From DASVRA01 sp036388855 (GTDB lineage Bacteria > Pseudomonadota > Alphaproteobacteria > Caulobacterales > Caulobacteraceae): a stretch of 64,000 bases of DNA. Positions within the stretch are counted from its first letter, which is position 1, and the number at the start of each line of letters is the position of its first letter. Under the pieces are notes generated by a model. The model was not told where the DNA came from. It worked only from the letters and a program-made list of their open reading frames with translations, and ran no database searches. Positions 15,470-24,637 of the stretch are shown in pieces. The position numbers and the translations under genes were made by a program. The stretch spans positions 57,790 to 121,789 of the forward strand of contig DASVRA010000036.1 of NCBI GenBank assembly GCA_036388855.1, given 5' to 3'.

Positions 15470-18400
15470 ATGATCATACCTTTTGTTAAGGTTAAAGCCG
15501 ACCCCGCCGCGAAGCCGCGCCAGTCGATCGCGCGCAAGCTCCTGGTGCTGGTGGCCGCCTCGGTCGGAACGGCGGCGGCGCTGACCACCGGCGTGTCGAT
15601 CGTCCGCGAGAGCCAGCGCGACGCCGTGCTGCAAACGCAGCGGCTGCAGGCGACTGCGGCGGTGCTGGCGTCCACGGCGTCCGAGAGCGTGCAGCAGCGC
15701 GATCCTGCGGGCGCGTTCGCCGCCATTCGGGCGATCAGTATCATGCCAGAGGTCAGCTATGCGCGGGTCGAAGACGCGCAAGGTTACCTGCTGGCGGAGA
15801 CCGGCGCGGGGGCGCGGCTGGTCAGCGACCTGCAGGTGACCGCACGCGGTGGTTCGGGGGGATGGCTGTCGCAACTGCGCTCACGCTCGGTGGAGGTGTC
15901 GGCCAGCGTGCGCTCGGGCCGTGATCCGATCGGCAAGGTGGTGATCCTGGGCAAGGCGGAGGGCGTGGCGGGACGGCTGATCGCCAGCCTGCTGGCCAGC
16001 CTCGCCGCCGGCCTCGCCGCAGGCGTGATTGGATTGGCGGTGGCGTGGCGGCTGCAGCGGCGGATCACGCGGCCGATCGTCGACCTCACCCGGTCGATGC
16101 ATGAGGTGCAGCGCTCGCACGACTTCGCCCGGGAGGTGGAGATCAGCTCCAACGACGAGGTCGGGGAGCTGGTGCGGGGCTTCAACCGCATGATGGCCGA
16201 AATCCGGGCGCGGGATGAAAAGATCGCTGACCACGTCGAAGGACTGGAGCGCACCGTCGAGGCGCGCACCGCCGACTATCGCGTGGCCAGGAACGAGGCG
16301 GAAGCGGCCAACAGCGCCAAGTCGGATTTCCTGGCGACCATGAGCCACGAGATCAGGACGCCAATGAACGGCATCATGGTGATGGCCGAGATGCTGGCCG
16401 CGGGCGAGCTGCCGCCGCGGATGCGGCGGTTCGCCGAGGTGATCGCCAAGTCGGGCTCGTCCCTGCTGGCGATCATCAACGACATTTTGGACTTTTCCAA
16501 GATCGAGGCAGGCAAGCTGGAACTCGATCCGACGCCGGTGGACCCGGCGGATTTGGTGGACGACGTGCTGAGCCTGTTCTGGGAGCGCGCGCGGTCGAAA
16601 GGCCTGGATCTGGCCGGCTATGTCGATCCAGCGACGCCGGCGCTAATCAGCGCCGACGAGGTGCGGCTGCGGCAGGTGATCTCAAACCTGGTCAACAACG
16701 CCATCAAGTTCACGGAAGCGGGCGGGGTGTTCGTCGAGGTGGGCTTGCTGGACAGCGGACGGCTGAAGGTGGCGGTGCGCGACACCGGCATTGGGATTCC
16801 GGCCGACAAGATCGACGGGCTGTTCGGGGCGTTCACGCAGGCGGACCAGTCGACCACGCGCAAGTTCGGCGGCACGGGACTGGGGCTGGCGATCTCCAAG
16901 CGGCTGGTCGACACCATGGGCGGGGTGTTCAAGGTGACCAGCGAGGTGGGCCGGGGCTCGGTGTTCGCCTTCGCCATGCCCTGCGAAGTTCTGGAGCCGG
17001 CCAAGCCGTGGCCCTCGATGAGCGACGCGGGCGCCAAGGTGGCGGTTGCCGGCGCGTGGACCTCGGCGTCGCTGCGGCGCTACCTTGCCGCCAGCGGCCT
17101 GTCGGCGGAGGCGGAGGGGTCGCCGGTGCTGGCGGTGGTGGAGCCGGACTCGTTCGGCGAGGCGCCGGCGGGGGCGCCGGTGGTGCTGGTGGCGGAATAT
17201 TCCGACAGCCTGGCCAGGCTCGAGGCCAAGGCCGATGCCTGTCTGGTGCAGCCGTTCCGCAGGCGGGACTTGCGCGCGCTGCTGGAGCAGCTGGCGCAGG
17301 GCAAGCCGCTGTGCGAGGTGCAGGTGCAGGCGGCGCGCGGCGCGGGCGAGGCGCTGCCGAACTTCACCGGCTACCGGGTGCTGGTGGCCGACGACAGCGC
17401 GGTCAACCGCGAGGTGGCGGCGGAGGCGCTGTCGCGGCTGGGCGTGACCTGCGCAATGGCCGAGGACGGGCGCCAGGCGGTCGAGGCGGTGGAGGCGGAG
17501 TCCTTCGACCTGGTGCTGATGGACGGCTCCATGCCGGAGATGGACGGCTACGAGGCCGCCCATGCGATCCGTGCCCGCGAGGGCGAGACCGGTCGGGCGC
17601 GCCTGCCGATAGTCGCGCTGACCGCGCACGTGGTCGGCAAGGCGGCGGACGCCTGGAGGGAGTCCGGCATGGACGCGGTGCTGCACAAGCCCTTCACCCT
17701 GGCGGCGCTGGCGGGGCGGCTGGGGCAGTTCCTCACGCCAAAGGAGGGGGCGGCGCCGGTGCGGGCGGTCGAGGCCGCGCCGGTGAACGCGGCGGCCGGC
17801 GACGAGTTGATCGACCCGCAGGTCGCGGGCAACATGAGGGCGATGGCGGCGGAGGGTCGGGGCGACTTCGTCGAGCGGGTGCTCGAGCTCTATCGCAACA
17901 ACACGCCCGCCAGCCTAAGCGCGCTTACCGCGGCCTTCGAGAGCGGCGACTCCCCGGGCGTGGCCAAGGCGGCGCACGCGCTGAAATCGATGAGCCTGAA
18001 CATCGGAGCGCGGCGCGTCGCGGCGGTCTGTGCAAAGGTGGAGGCGGAGGCGCGCGAGGGGACGCTGGACCCCGCCAGGCTCCCGGAGACGAGTGAGGCG
18101 GTGGCGGCCACGCTGGCTGCGCTTGCGAACGGCTATGCGGAGACGGCAGCGGCGGCCCCAGCCGAACCCGCGGCGGCGCCTGTGACCACGGCCGCCATGC
18201 CCGTCGGCAGCCTGAACTCGGCGGACCGCGAACTGCTGGGGCTGCTGGAGGGGGCGCTCGAGCGGGACGAGCTGGCGCTGGCCTACCAGCTGCAAACCGA
18301 TCGGGACGGGGTGGAGATCACCGGGGTGGAATGCCTGCTGCGCTGGCCGACGGCGCCCAAGGGCGTGGGGCCCGCGACGTTCATCCCCTTGGCTGAGACC

Positions 18401-18988
18401 TCGGGGCTGGTGCGCAAGATCACGCCTTGGGTGATCGACCGGGCGATGCGGGAGACTGCGGACCTGGCGCCGCTCAGTCTTGCGTTCAACGCCTCGGCGT
18501 TGGACATGGTGGATCCGGGGTTCCCGCGGGTGCTGGCCGACCTGATCCATCGGCACGAATACGACCCGGCGCGGCTGGTGGTGGAGATCACCGAGACGGC
18601 CATCCTGCACAACCAGGACCAGGTGAAGCGGACAGTCGATCAGCTGAAGGGGATCGGAGTGCAGGTGGCGCTGGACGACTTCGGCGCCGGCTACTCCAGC
18701 CTGAGCCATGTGCGACAGCTGCCGTTCGACAAGCTGAAGATCGACCGGGACTTCGTCTCGGCCTGCATCCAGGACGTGAAATGCGCCGCGGTGGTCTATG
18801 CGGTGGTCAGCATGGGCCGGGCGCTGGGGATCAAGGTGATCGCCGAGGGCGTGGAGACCGAGCTGCAGCACCGGTTCCTGAAGGTGGCCGGGGTGCACGC
18901 GATGCAGGGCTACCTGTTCGGCAAGCCCGAGCCGGTGGAGATGCTGCGGGCGCGGCTGGCGGAGCCCGTGCGGGCGCGCTCGGCTTGA
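15470..18988 (+). CDS. Membrane hybrid histidine kinase with receiver, HPt and EAL phosphodiesterase domains
   Basis: 1172 residues. Two membrane helices (about 22-42 and 165-188) flank a periplasmic sensor region; HAMP at about 189-240; HisKA with SHEIRTPMN (His293); HATPase at about 395-510 (DTGIGIP, GTGLGLAIS). A receiver-like segment at about 520-615 lacks the phospho-acceptor Asp and looks degenerate. A full receiver follows (VADDSAVNR, Asp685 in LMDGSMPEMDGYEA, HKPF), then an HPt domain with AHALKS (His836). From about 920 an EAL domain carries ECLLRW in place of EAL, plus FNAS, EITET, LDDFGAGYSS, KLKID, AEGVET and QGYLFGKP, so the metal and catalytic residues are present. It predicts phosphorelay control of c-di-GMP breakdown at the inner membrane. 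Divergent from the response regulator. Confidence 0.93.
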   Translation: MIIPFVKVKADPAAKPRQSIARKLLVLVAASVGTAAALTTGVSIVRESQRDAVLQTQRLQATAAVLASTASESVQQRDPAGAFAAIRAISIMPEVSYARVEDAQGYLLAETGAGARLVSDLQVTARGGSGGWLSQLRSRSVEVSASVRSGRDPIGKVVILGKAEGVAGRLIASLLASLAAGLAAGVIGLAVAWRLQRRITRPIVDLTRSMHEVQRSHDFAREVEISSNDEVGELVRGFNRMMAEIRARDEKIADHVEGLERTVEARTADYRVARNEAEAANSAKSDFLATMSHEIRTPMNGIMVMAEMLAAGELPPRMRRFAEVIAKSGSSLLAIINDILDFSKIEAGKLELDPTPVDPADLVDDVLSLFWERARSKGLDLAGYVDPATPALISADEVRLRQVISNLVNNAIKFTEAGGVFVEVGLLDSGRLKVAVRDTGIGIPADKIDGLFGAFTQADQSTTRKFGGTGLGLAISKRLVDTMGGVFKVTSEVGRGSVFAFAMPCEVLEPAKPWPSMSDAGAKVAVAGAWTSASLRRYLAASGLSAEAEGSPVLAVVEPDSFGEAPAGAPVVLVAEYSDSLARLEAKADACLVQPFRRRDLRALLEQLAQGKPLCEVQVQAARGAGEALPNFTGYRVLVADDSAVNREVAAEALSRLGVTCAMAEDGRQAVEAVEAESFDLVLMDGSMPEMDGYEAAHAIRAREGETGRARLPIVALTAHVVGKAADAWRESGMDAVLHKPFTLAALAGRLGQFLTPKEGAAPVRAVEAAPVNAAAGDELIDPQVAGNMRAMAAEGRGDFVERVLELYRNNTPASLSALTAAFESGDSPGVAKAAHALKSMSLNIGARRVAAVCAKVEAEAREGTLDPARLPETSEAVAATLAALANGYAETAAAAPAEPAAAPVTTAAMPVGSLNSADRELLGLLEGALERDELALAYQLQTDRDGVEITGVECLLRWPTAPKGVGPATFIPLAETSGLVRKITPWVIDRAMRETADLAPLSLAFNASALDMVDPGFPRVLADLIHRHEYDPARLVVEITETAILHNQDQVKRTVDQLKGIGVQVALDDFGAGYSSLSHVRQLPFDKLKIDRDFVSACIQDVKCAAVVYAVVSMGRALGIKVIAEGVETELQHRFLKVAGVHAMQGYLFGKPEPVEMLRARLAEPVRARSA

Positions 18989-19056
18989 GCCGTGACCCTC
19001 GTCCGCGGTCGGCGTTGGAGGGGGGGGCGAGTGGGGTTCTCTCCCCTGAGCCGGCG

Positions 19057-19108
19057 TCAATCCCCTCACTCATCAGGCTGCGCCCGGCTGAGAGCTCCCG
19101 CTTGCGGG
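19057..19108. repeat. Degenerate copy of the family A palindromic repeat
   Basis: The segment contains CCCCTCAcTCATC, a CG-rich palindrome and CTCCCGCTTGCGGG, resembling the inner and outer parts of the intact family A elements at 20278 and 26984. It has many mismatches. It sits between the hybrid kinase and the aminotransferase gene. Confidence 0.4.
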
Positions 19109-19160
19109 CAGGCGCCGCCGCCGGTTTGACGTGCCAGTGGGGGGCGCCTACAGCGCCTGC

Positions 19161-20273
19161 ATGAGCGACAGCGTCCTTCCTCAACCCACGTCCGCGGGCC
19201 GGCCGCCGTTCCGGGCGGCGCTGGATAGGGTGAAAGCCTATCAGGCGGGGATGACGCTGGAGGCGGCGGGGGTGCGCTATCCGGGACTGGAGTTCGCCAA
19301 GCTGGCGTCCAACGAGAACCTGCACGGGTGCAGCCCCAGGGTCTACGAGGCCCTGCGCGGTTTCGGGCGGCTGGAAATATATCCCGATCCGGCGAGCCTG
19401 CGCCTGCGGGCGGCGATCGGCGCGCGGCTGGAAATCGAGCCGGAGCGGGTGATCATGGGGGCCGGGTCGGAGACCCTGATCGACCTCCTGATGCGAGCGG
19501 TGCTGGAGCCGGGGGACCGGGTGGTGCTGTCGTCGCCGACCTTCCCTTCCTATGCCACGGCGGCGGCTGTGGCGGGCGCCGAGGTCACCGACGTGCCGCG
19601 CCGGCCGGACTTCGACCTCGACGTGGATGCGACGATCGCGGCGGCGGCTGGGGCCAAGCTGCTGGTGGTGTGCTCGCCCAATAATCCCACCGGCAATGCG
19701 GTGACGCCGGGAGATCTGCGGCGGCTGCTGGAGGAGGCGCCGCGCGATGTGGTCGTGCTGCTCGACGAAGCCTACCACGAGTTCAACCAAGGCGCCGATC
19801 CGCTGCCATGGCTGGAAGCGCGGGGCGGGCATTGGCTGCTGCTGCGCACCTTCTCCAAGGCCTATGCGCTGGCGGGCGCGCGGGTGGGTTACGGGATCGC
19901 GTCTTCGGCGGAGGTGGTGGACTACCTCGACCGGCTGCGGCCGGCGTTCAACCTGACGGCCCTGTCGCAGGCGGCGGCGCTGGCGGCATGGGAGGACGAG
20001 ACGCACATGCGCGCCACGGTTGGGATGATCACCGCCGAGCGCGAGCGGGTGACGCGGGCGCTGGCCGAGCGGCAGGTGCGGCATGCGCCGTCAAGGGCGA
20101 ATTTCGTGTTCCTGAAGCCGAGGCTGCCGTTCATGGAGGCGGCGGAGCGGCTGCTGGCGCGGGGCTTGATCGTGCGGCCGATCCCGGTGGGGGAGGGCGG
20201 CTGGCTGAGGGTGACGATAGGGCGGCGGGAGGATAACGACCGGCTGCTGGAGGCGTTGGCGGAGGTGTGCTGA
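19161..20273 (+). CDS. hisC: Histidinol-phosphate aminotransferase-like class I/II PLP enzyme
   Basis: ATG at 19161 gives 370 residues; an upstream start at 19131 would add ten. Motifs of fold-type I aminotransferases: LASNENLHGCSP (about 55), GAGSETLIDLLMRA (about 98), SSPTFPSYA (about 125), VVCSPNNPTGN (about 170), LLDEAYHEF (about 200) and the PLP lysine in TFSKAYALAGARVGYG (about 230). Conserved Arg in GWLRVTIGRREDN near 350. The HisC subfamily transfers an amino group to imidazole-acetol phosphate, but relatives act on aromatic amino acids. No other his genes are near, so the substrate is uncertain. TTGACG at 19126 with a weak TACAGC 17 bases later could be its promoter. Confidence 0.85.
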   Translation: MSDSVLPQPTSAGRPPFRAALDRVKAYQAGMTLEAAGVRYPGLEFAKLASNENLHGCSPRVYEALRGFGRLEIYPDPASLRLRAAIGARLEIEPERVIMGAGSETLIDLLMRAVLEPGDRVVLSSPTFPSYATAAAVAGAEVTDVPRRPDFDLDVDATIAAAAGAKLLVVCSPNNPTGNAVTPGDLRRLLEEAPRDVVVLLDEAYHEFNQGADPLPWLEARGGHWLLLRTFSKAYALAGARVGYGIASSAEVVDYLDRLRPAFNLTALSQAAALAAWEDETHMRATVGMITAERERVTRALAERQVRHAPSRANFVFLKPRLPFMEAAERLLARGLIVRPIPVGEGGWLRVTIGRREDNDRLLEALAEVC

Positions 20274-20277
20274 GTTT

Positions 20278-20439
20278 CCTTCTCCCCTTGCGGGAGAAGG
20301 TGGCGGGCGGCGCCCGCCGGATGAGGGGTCGCACCGGCCTCGACGCCAATCCCCAAGCGCCGGCGCGAACACTCGTCGATGTCGGCGCGACCCCTCATCC
20401 GGCCGCTTCGCGGCCACCTTCTCCCGCAAGGGGAGAAGG
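20278..20439. repeat. Family A palindromic repeat element, copy 1
   Basis: A 162-base element with perfect 26-base outer arms at 20278-20303 and 20414-20439 and a further inner inverted repeat around GATGAGGGGTCGC / GCGACCCCTCATC. Each outer arm is itself a small palindrome (CTTCTCCCcttGCGGGAGAAG type). It fills almost the whole gap between convergent aminotransferase and paaE genes and ends exactly at the paaE stop codon. Such REP/MITE-like elements are common in alphaproteobacteria; it may also act as a two-way terminator. Confidence 0.85.
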
Positions 20440-21522
20440 TTAGCTGTCGTAGCTCAGGCGCACGTCTTCGCTGGTCGGCACTGACTGGCAGGTGAGGACG
20501 TAGCCTTGGGCGACCTCGTCCTGGCTGAGGCCGTAGTTGACCTTCATTTCGACGGAGCCGGAGAGCACCTTGGCGCGGCAGGTGGCGCAGACGCCGCCCT
20601 TGCAGGCGAAGGGGGCGGGAAGGCCTGCGGCGCGGACGCTGTCGAGGATGTTGCCGCGCTCGGCGTCGAAGGCGACCTTGGCGCGGCGGCCGTCCAGCGT
20701 GACCTCGACCGAGAGGCCCTGGGCGCGCTGCTGCAGGGCCTCGGCGCGGGCGAGGCGCTCGCCGGAAAGGGCGTCGGTGGTGAAGCGCTCGATTTTGATG
20801 CGGTGGGGAGAGACGCCCTTGGCGAGGAGGGCGTGCTCGGCGGCGTCCATCATCGGGCCGGGACCGCAGATGTAGAAACAGTCGATCTCGTCGGGACGGA
20901 CGAGGGTGGAGAAGACCTCGTCGCACTTTTCGCGGTTGAGAAGACCGTTAAACAGTTCGATCTCCTCGGCCTCGTCCTCGAGGAAATGGTAGACTTCAAG
21001 GCGGTCCATGAAGCGGTTCTTCAGGCCGGCCAGTTCCTCGAGAAAGATCACCGAGGCGGTGTTGCGGTTGCCATAGAGCAGGGTGAAGCGGCTGTTCGGC
21101 TCGGTCAGGAGTACCGTCTTGATCAGCGACATCAGGGGCGTGACGCCCGAGCCGCCGGCTATGCCGACGTAGCGATGGGCGGCGGCCGGATCGGGGGCGC
21201 AGGTGAAGCGGCCCATGGGGGGCATGACATCGAGCGTGTCGCCCGCTTTCAGGACGTTGTTGGCCCAGCGGGAGAAGACGCCGCCGGCGACTTCCTTGAC
21301 CGCGATGCGCAGCTCGCCGTCGAGCGGGGAGACGCAGACGGAGTAGTTGCGGCGGACCTCCTCGCCTTCGAGGTCGGTCTTGAGAGTGAGGTACTGGCCG
21401 GCCTGGAAACGGTAGAGGTCAGCCAGCTCCTCGGGCGCCTCGAAGGCGATGGAGACGGCGTCGCGGGTCTCGCGCCGAACCTCCTTCACGCGCAGGGGGT
21501 GGAAGGCGGCGTTCAGCGACAT
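20440..21522 (-). CDS. paaE: Phenylacetyl-CoA 1,2-epoxidase reductase subunit
   Basis: Electron-transfer subunit passing electrons from NAD(P)H through FAD and a [2Fe-2S] centre to the PaaAC oxygenase. ATG at 21522, one base after the paaD stop, gives 360 residues. Domains: ferredoxin-reductase FAD region (GQYLTLKT, RRNYSVCVSP, about 45-70), NAD region (VGIAGGSGVTPLMSLI about 120; CFYICGPGPMMDAAE about 215) and a plant-type ferredoxin domain from about 265 with CKGGVCATC and a later Cys in YVLTCQS. All four cluster cysteines are present. Last gene of the paaA-paaE run. Confidence 0.95.
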   Translation of the reverse strand: MSLNAAFHPLRVKEVRRETRDAVSIAFEAPEELADLYRFQAGQYLTLKTDLEGEEVRRNYSVCVSPLDGELRIAVKEVAGGVFSRWANNVLKAGDTLDVMPPMGRFTCAPDPAAAHRYVGIAGGSGVTPLMSLIKTVLLTEPNSRFTLLYGNRNTASVIFLEELAGLKNRFMDRLEVYHFLEDEAEEIELFNGLLNREKCDEVFSTLVRPDEIDCFYICGPGPMMDAAEHALLAKGVSPHRIKIERFTTDALSGERLARAEALQQRAQGLSVEVTLDGRRAKVAFDAERGNILDSVRAAGLPAPFACKGGVCATCRAKVLSGSVEMKVNYGLSQDEVAQGYVLTCQSVPTSEDVRLSYDS

Positions 21523-21523
21523 C

Positions 21524-21967
21524 TCAGTGGCACTTGAAGCGGTCGAAGGGCTCGGCGCAGTCCAGGCACCGCCACAGCGCCTTGCAGGGGGTGGAGCCGA
21601 AGCGGCTGACCTCCTGGGTGTGGGTGGAGCGGCAGCGGGGGCATTCGGCGGGCTGCTCATTGAGGGAGGTTTGCGCCGCGCCTTTAGGAGGCGGGGCGAT
21701 GCCGTAGGCGCGGAGTTTCTCGCGGCCCTCTTCGGTGATCCACTCGGTGGTCCAGGGGGGCGCGATCTCGGAGACGATGCGGAGGTGGCGGTAGCCGGCG
21801 TCATCCAGAGCCCGGCGGATCGAGCCTTCGATCACCAGGGTGGCGGGGCAGCCGGTGTAGGTGGGCGTGATGACCACCTGATTTCCGCGCACTTCGCGCA
21901 CGATGCCGAGGTCTACGACGGAGACGGCGGGGATTTCGGGGTCGGGGACGGTGGAGAGAACGTCCAT
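21524..21967 (-). CDS. paaD: PaaD-like metal-cluster maturation protein, N-terminus apparently shortened
   Basis: PaaD/PaaJ family (DUF59 plus zinc-like domain), needed for Fe-S or di-iron maturation of phenylacetyl-CoA epoxidase. The ATG at 21967 gives 147 residues: VPDPEIPAVSVVDLGIV at about 6-22, PTYTGCPAT (about 35), PPWTTEWI (about 70), then the C-terminal cluster CPRC...STPCKALWRC..C. Typical members have some 12-15 extra residues before VPDPEIP; here the protein begins only six residues before it, and the start codon abuts a palindromic repeat. The arm of that repeat supplies a GGGAAGGGAG ribosome site. The longer open frame through the repeat is not taken as coding. Confidence 0.88.
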   Translation of the reverse strand: MDVLSTVPDPEIPAVSVVDLGIVREVRGNQVVITPTYTGCPATLVIEGSIRRALDDAGYRHLRIVSEIAPPWTTEWITEEGREKLRAYGIAPPPKGAAQTSLNEQPAECPRCRSTHTQEVSRFGSTPCKALWRCLDCAEPFDRFKCH

Positions 21968-21970
21968 GAC

Positions 21971-22128
21971 TCCCTTCCCCCTCGATGGGGGAAGGGTTGG
22001 GGATGGGGGTGTGGCCAAGACTCTCGACGGGGAGGGCTGAAGAGGAGGTCGCCTCTCCTTCTCAAGACCGGCAGCAATCTTGGCCACACCCTCTCTCCCG
22101 GCCTCTCCCCCATCGAGGGGGAGAGGAG
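21971..22128. repeat. Family B palindromic repeat element between paaC and paaD
   Basis: Outer arms contain CCCCCTCGATGGGGG and its partner CCCCCATCGAGGGGG; inner arms GGTGTGGCCAAGA (22008-22020) and TCTTGGCCACACC (22078-22090) are a perfect 13-base inverted repeat. Sequence differs from family A. It occupies most of the 188-base gap between paaC and paaD, in an operon whose other junctions are within a few bases, and so looks inserted. Confidence 0.82.
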
Positions 22129-22155
22129 AAGAGGCCCGTGCCAGCGCCTTCGCCA

Positions 22156-22881
22156 TCACCACACCGCGTCGGGGTAGGTGCGGGGGAGGAACTGCATGGC
22201 GCAGAGGAGGTGGCCGAGGTGTTCGGAGTGGTGGCCGTTGCGGCCGCCGAGCACCGGGCGAACCTGGGGGGGGCGGGGGAGGCCGGCTTCGGCCAACGCG
22301 GCGTCGATGCGAGCGTCCCAGGCGGGGCGGAGCGCGGGGGCGTCGATGAGCGGGCCGAGGTCCTCGAACAGCTCGCCGGTGAAGCGCCACATCCAGTCGA
22401 GACCGGCGGTCATGCGGGCGCGGCTTTCGTCCGTGCCGTCGCCAAGGCGCACCACCCAGTCGGAGGCGAAGCGGGCGTGGTAGGCGACCTCCTTGACCGC
22501 TTTGGCGGCGATGGGGGCGAGGCGTGAGTCGGAGCTGTGGGCGAGCTGGTCGAACAGCAGTTCCTGCCAGTTGGAGAACAGGAACTGGCGGGCGATGGTC
22601 TGGGCGAAATCGCCGTTCGGCTGCTCGACCAGGAGGCAGTTGGTGAAGTCGAGGACGTCGCGGTGGAAAGCCAGCTTGTCGGCGCCGCGCCCATTGGCTT
22701 CCAATTCGCCCGCGTAGCCGAGGAAGTGCTGGGCCTGGCCGATCAGGTCGAGGCCGAAGTTGGCCAGCGCCAGGTCGATCTCGAGCGTGGGCGCGTGGCC
22801 GCACCATTCGCCCAGACGCTGGCCCAGGATCAGGGCGTCGTCGCCTAGGCGCAGCGCGGTGTGGAGGGCGGCGGCGTTCAC
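22156..22881 (-). CDS. paaC: Phenylacetyl-CoA 1,2-epoxidase structural subunit PaaC
   Basis: Ferritin-like structural partner of PaaA in the epoxidase. A GTG at 22881 overlaps the paaB stop (GTGA) and gives 241 residues. Characteristic segments: LRLGDDALILGQRLGEWCGHAP (N-terminus, in two parts LRLGDDALILGQ and RLGEWCGHAP), EIDLALANFGLDLIGQA, FHRDVLDFTNCLLVEQP, FLFSNWQELLFDQL and EVAYHARFASDWVVRLGDGT. As in the family, it keeps the helical bundle but is not expected to carry the active di-iron site of PaaA. It is followed by the family B repeat, then paaD. Confidence 0.95.
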   Translation of the reverse strand: MNAAALHTALRLGDDALILGQRLGEWCGHAPTLEIDLALANFGLDLIGQAQHFLGYAGELEANGRGADKLAFHRDVLDFTNCLLVEQPNGDFAQTIARQFLFSNWQELLFDQLAHSSDSRLAPIAAKAVKEVAYHARFASDWVVRLGDGTDESRARMTAGLDWMWRFTGELFEDLGPLIDAPALRPAWDARIDAALAEAGLPRPPQVRPVLGGRNGHHSEHLGHLLCAMQFLPRTYPDAVW

Positions 22882-23171
22882 AGGTGCTTCACGTTCTCGG
22901 GCACCACGTAGAAGGTCGGGTGCCGGTAGACCTTGTCCTCAGCCGGAGCGAACAGGGCGTCGGCCTCTCCCGGGTCCGACGCGGTGATGGCGGCGGAGGG
23001 GACGACCCAGAGGCTCACGCCCTCCATCCGGCGGGTGTAGGTGTCGCGCGCGGCCTCGACCGCCATGCGCGGGTCGGCGGCGTGGACGGAGCCGACGTGC
23101 TTGTGGTTCAGGCCGTTCTTGGCGCGGACGAACACCTCCCAGAGGGGGAAATCGCGCGACTCGCCGCTCAT
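22878..23171 (-). CDS. paaB: Phenylacetyl-CoA 1,2-epoxidase subunit PaaB
   Basis: ATG at 23171 overlaps the stop of the DUF6157 gene as ATGA and gives 97 residues, the family size. Motifs: FPLWEVFVRAKNGLNHKHVGSV in two overlapping parts (FPLWEVFVRAKNG, LNHKHVGSVHA), ADPRMAVEAARDTYTRR and EGVSLWVVPSAAI, all typical of PaaB. It bridges PaaAC units in the complex. Stop overlaps the paaC start. Confidence 0.95.
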   Translation of the reverse strand: MSGESRDFPLWEVFVRAKNGLNHKHVGSVHAADPRMAVEAARDTYTRRMEGVSLWVVPSAAITASDPGEADALFAPAEDKVYRHPTFYVVPENVKHL

Positions 23172-23574
23172 GCGCCGGCCCTCTTGTTGCGCATCGCCGC
23201 GACGACCTTCAGCTTTGGGTCGGCCGAGAGGCGACGGTAGTCCTCGCTCTCCACGCCGTAGATGGCGACCCGACCGTGGGCGTCGTGGTGCAGGCCCCAG
23301 CCGTAGCGCTTGGCCAGGGGCGAGGTGCGCAGGCACGCCTGCGGCTTGGCGAAGAAGGCGGCGCGGGCGGCGTCCAGGTCATCGTCGCCCAGCGCCTTGC
23401 GCCGCCGGTGCGCCTCGAACAGCAGCTCGTCGCTGGTCAGGGCGTAGGGCCGCTCCCGCAGCAGGGCGTACTGCACCCCGGCCACGCCGCCGGGCTGCTC
23501 GGGCGCGCGTCCGCTATCGGCGGGGCAGTCGGCCGCGACGGTGATGAAGGCGTCGGCGTAGTTGGTCGTGTGCA

Positions 23575-23575
<1 letters not shown>
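23168..23575 (-). CDS. DUF6157 family protein embedded between paaA and paaB
   Basis: 135 residues. Begins MHTTNYADAFITVAADCP, the family's conserved start, followed by YALTSDELLFEAHRRR, KPQACLRTSPLAKRYGWGLH and IYGVESEDYRRL with a basic C-terminus. The ATG shares one base with the paaA stop (TGATG) and its own stop overlaps the paaB start (ATGA), so it is translationally coupled to both oxygenase subunits. No function is established for the family; the arrangement suggests a part in epoxidase assembly, regulation or substrate handling, but this is inference. Its composition and codon use match its neighbours. Confidence 0.85.
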
Positions 23576-24582
<1,007 letters not shown>

Positions 24583-24606
24583 GCGCGTCTCCCTCGCAAG
24601 CCGCCC

Positions 24607-24637
24607 AATATAGAATTGACCGACCGGCCGGTCAATT
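24607..24637 (-). promoter_or_regulatory. paaA promoter with overlapping TetR-type palindromic operator
   Basis: On the minus strand TTGACC (24635-24630) is followed after exactly 17 bases by TATATT (24612-24607), a near-consensus housekeeping promoter, about 24 bases before the paaA start. A 24-base near-perfect palindrome at 24614-24637, built from GACCG/CGGTC half-sites, covers the -35 element and the spacer. Such operators are typical of TetR-family repressors, including PaaR-type regulators released by phenylacetyl-CoA. The site also overlaps the last codons of the PanE-like gene. No such repressor gene is in the window. Confidence 0.7.

Noticed and set aside
15371..15874. Upstream extension of the response regulator to 381 residues
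   Set aside because: It would run across the divergent promoter and into the kinase gene on the other strand, and is Arg-rich without a domain.
19126..19154. Promoter TTGACG-N17-TACAGC before the aminotransferase
   Set aside because: The -10 element is weak and would leave only about six bases of leader; kept only as a remark in the gene entry.
22130..22807. Extension of paaD upstream through the repeat to give 427 residues
   Set aside because: The extension reads through the palindrome and antisense-frame of paaC with Arg/Pro-rich sequence; the PaaD family starts near 21967.
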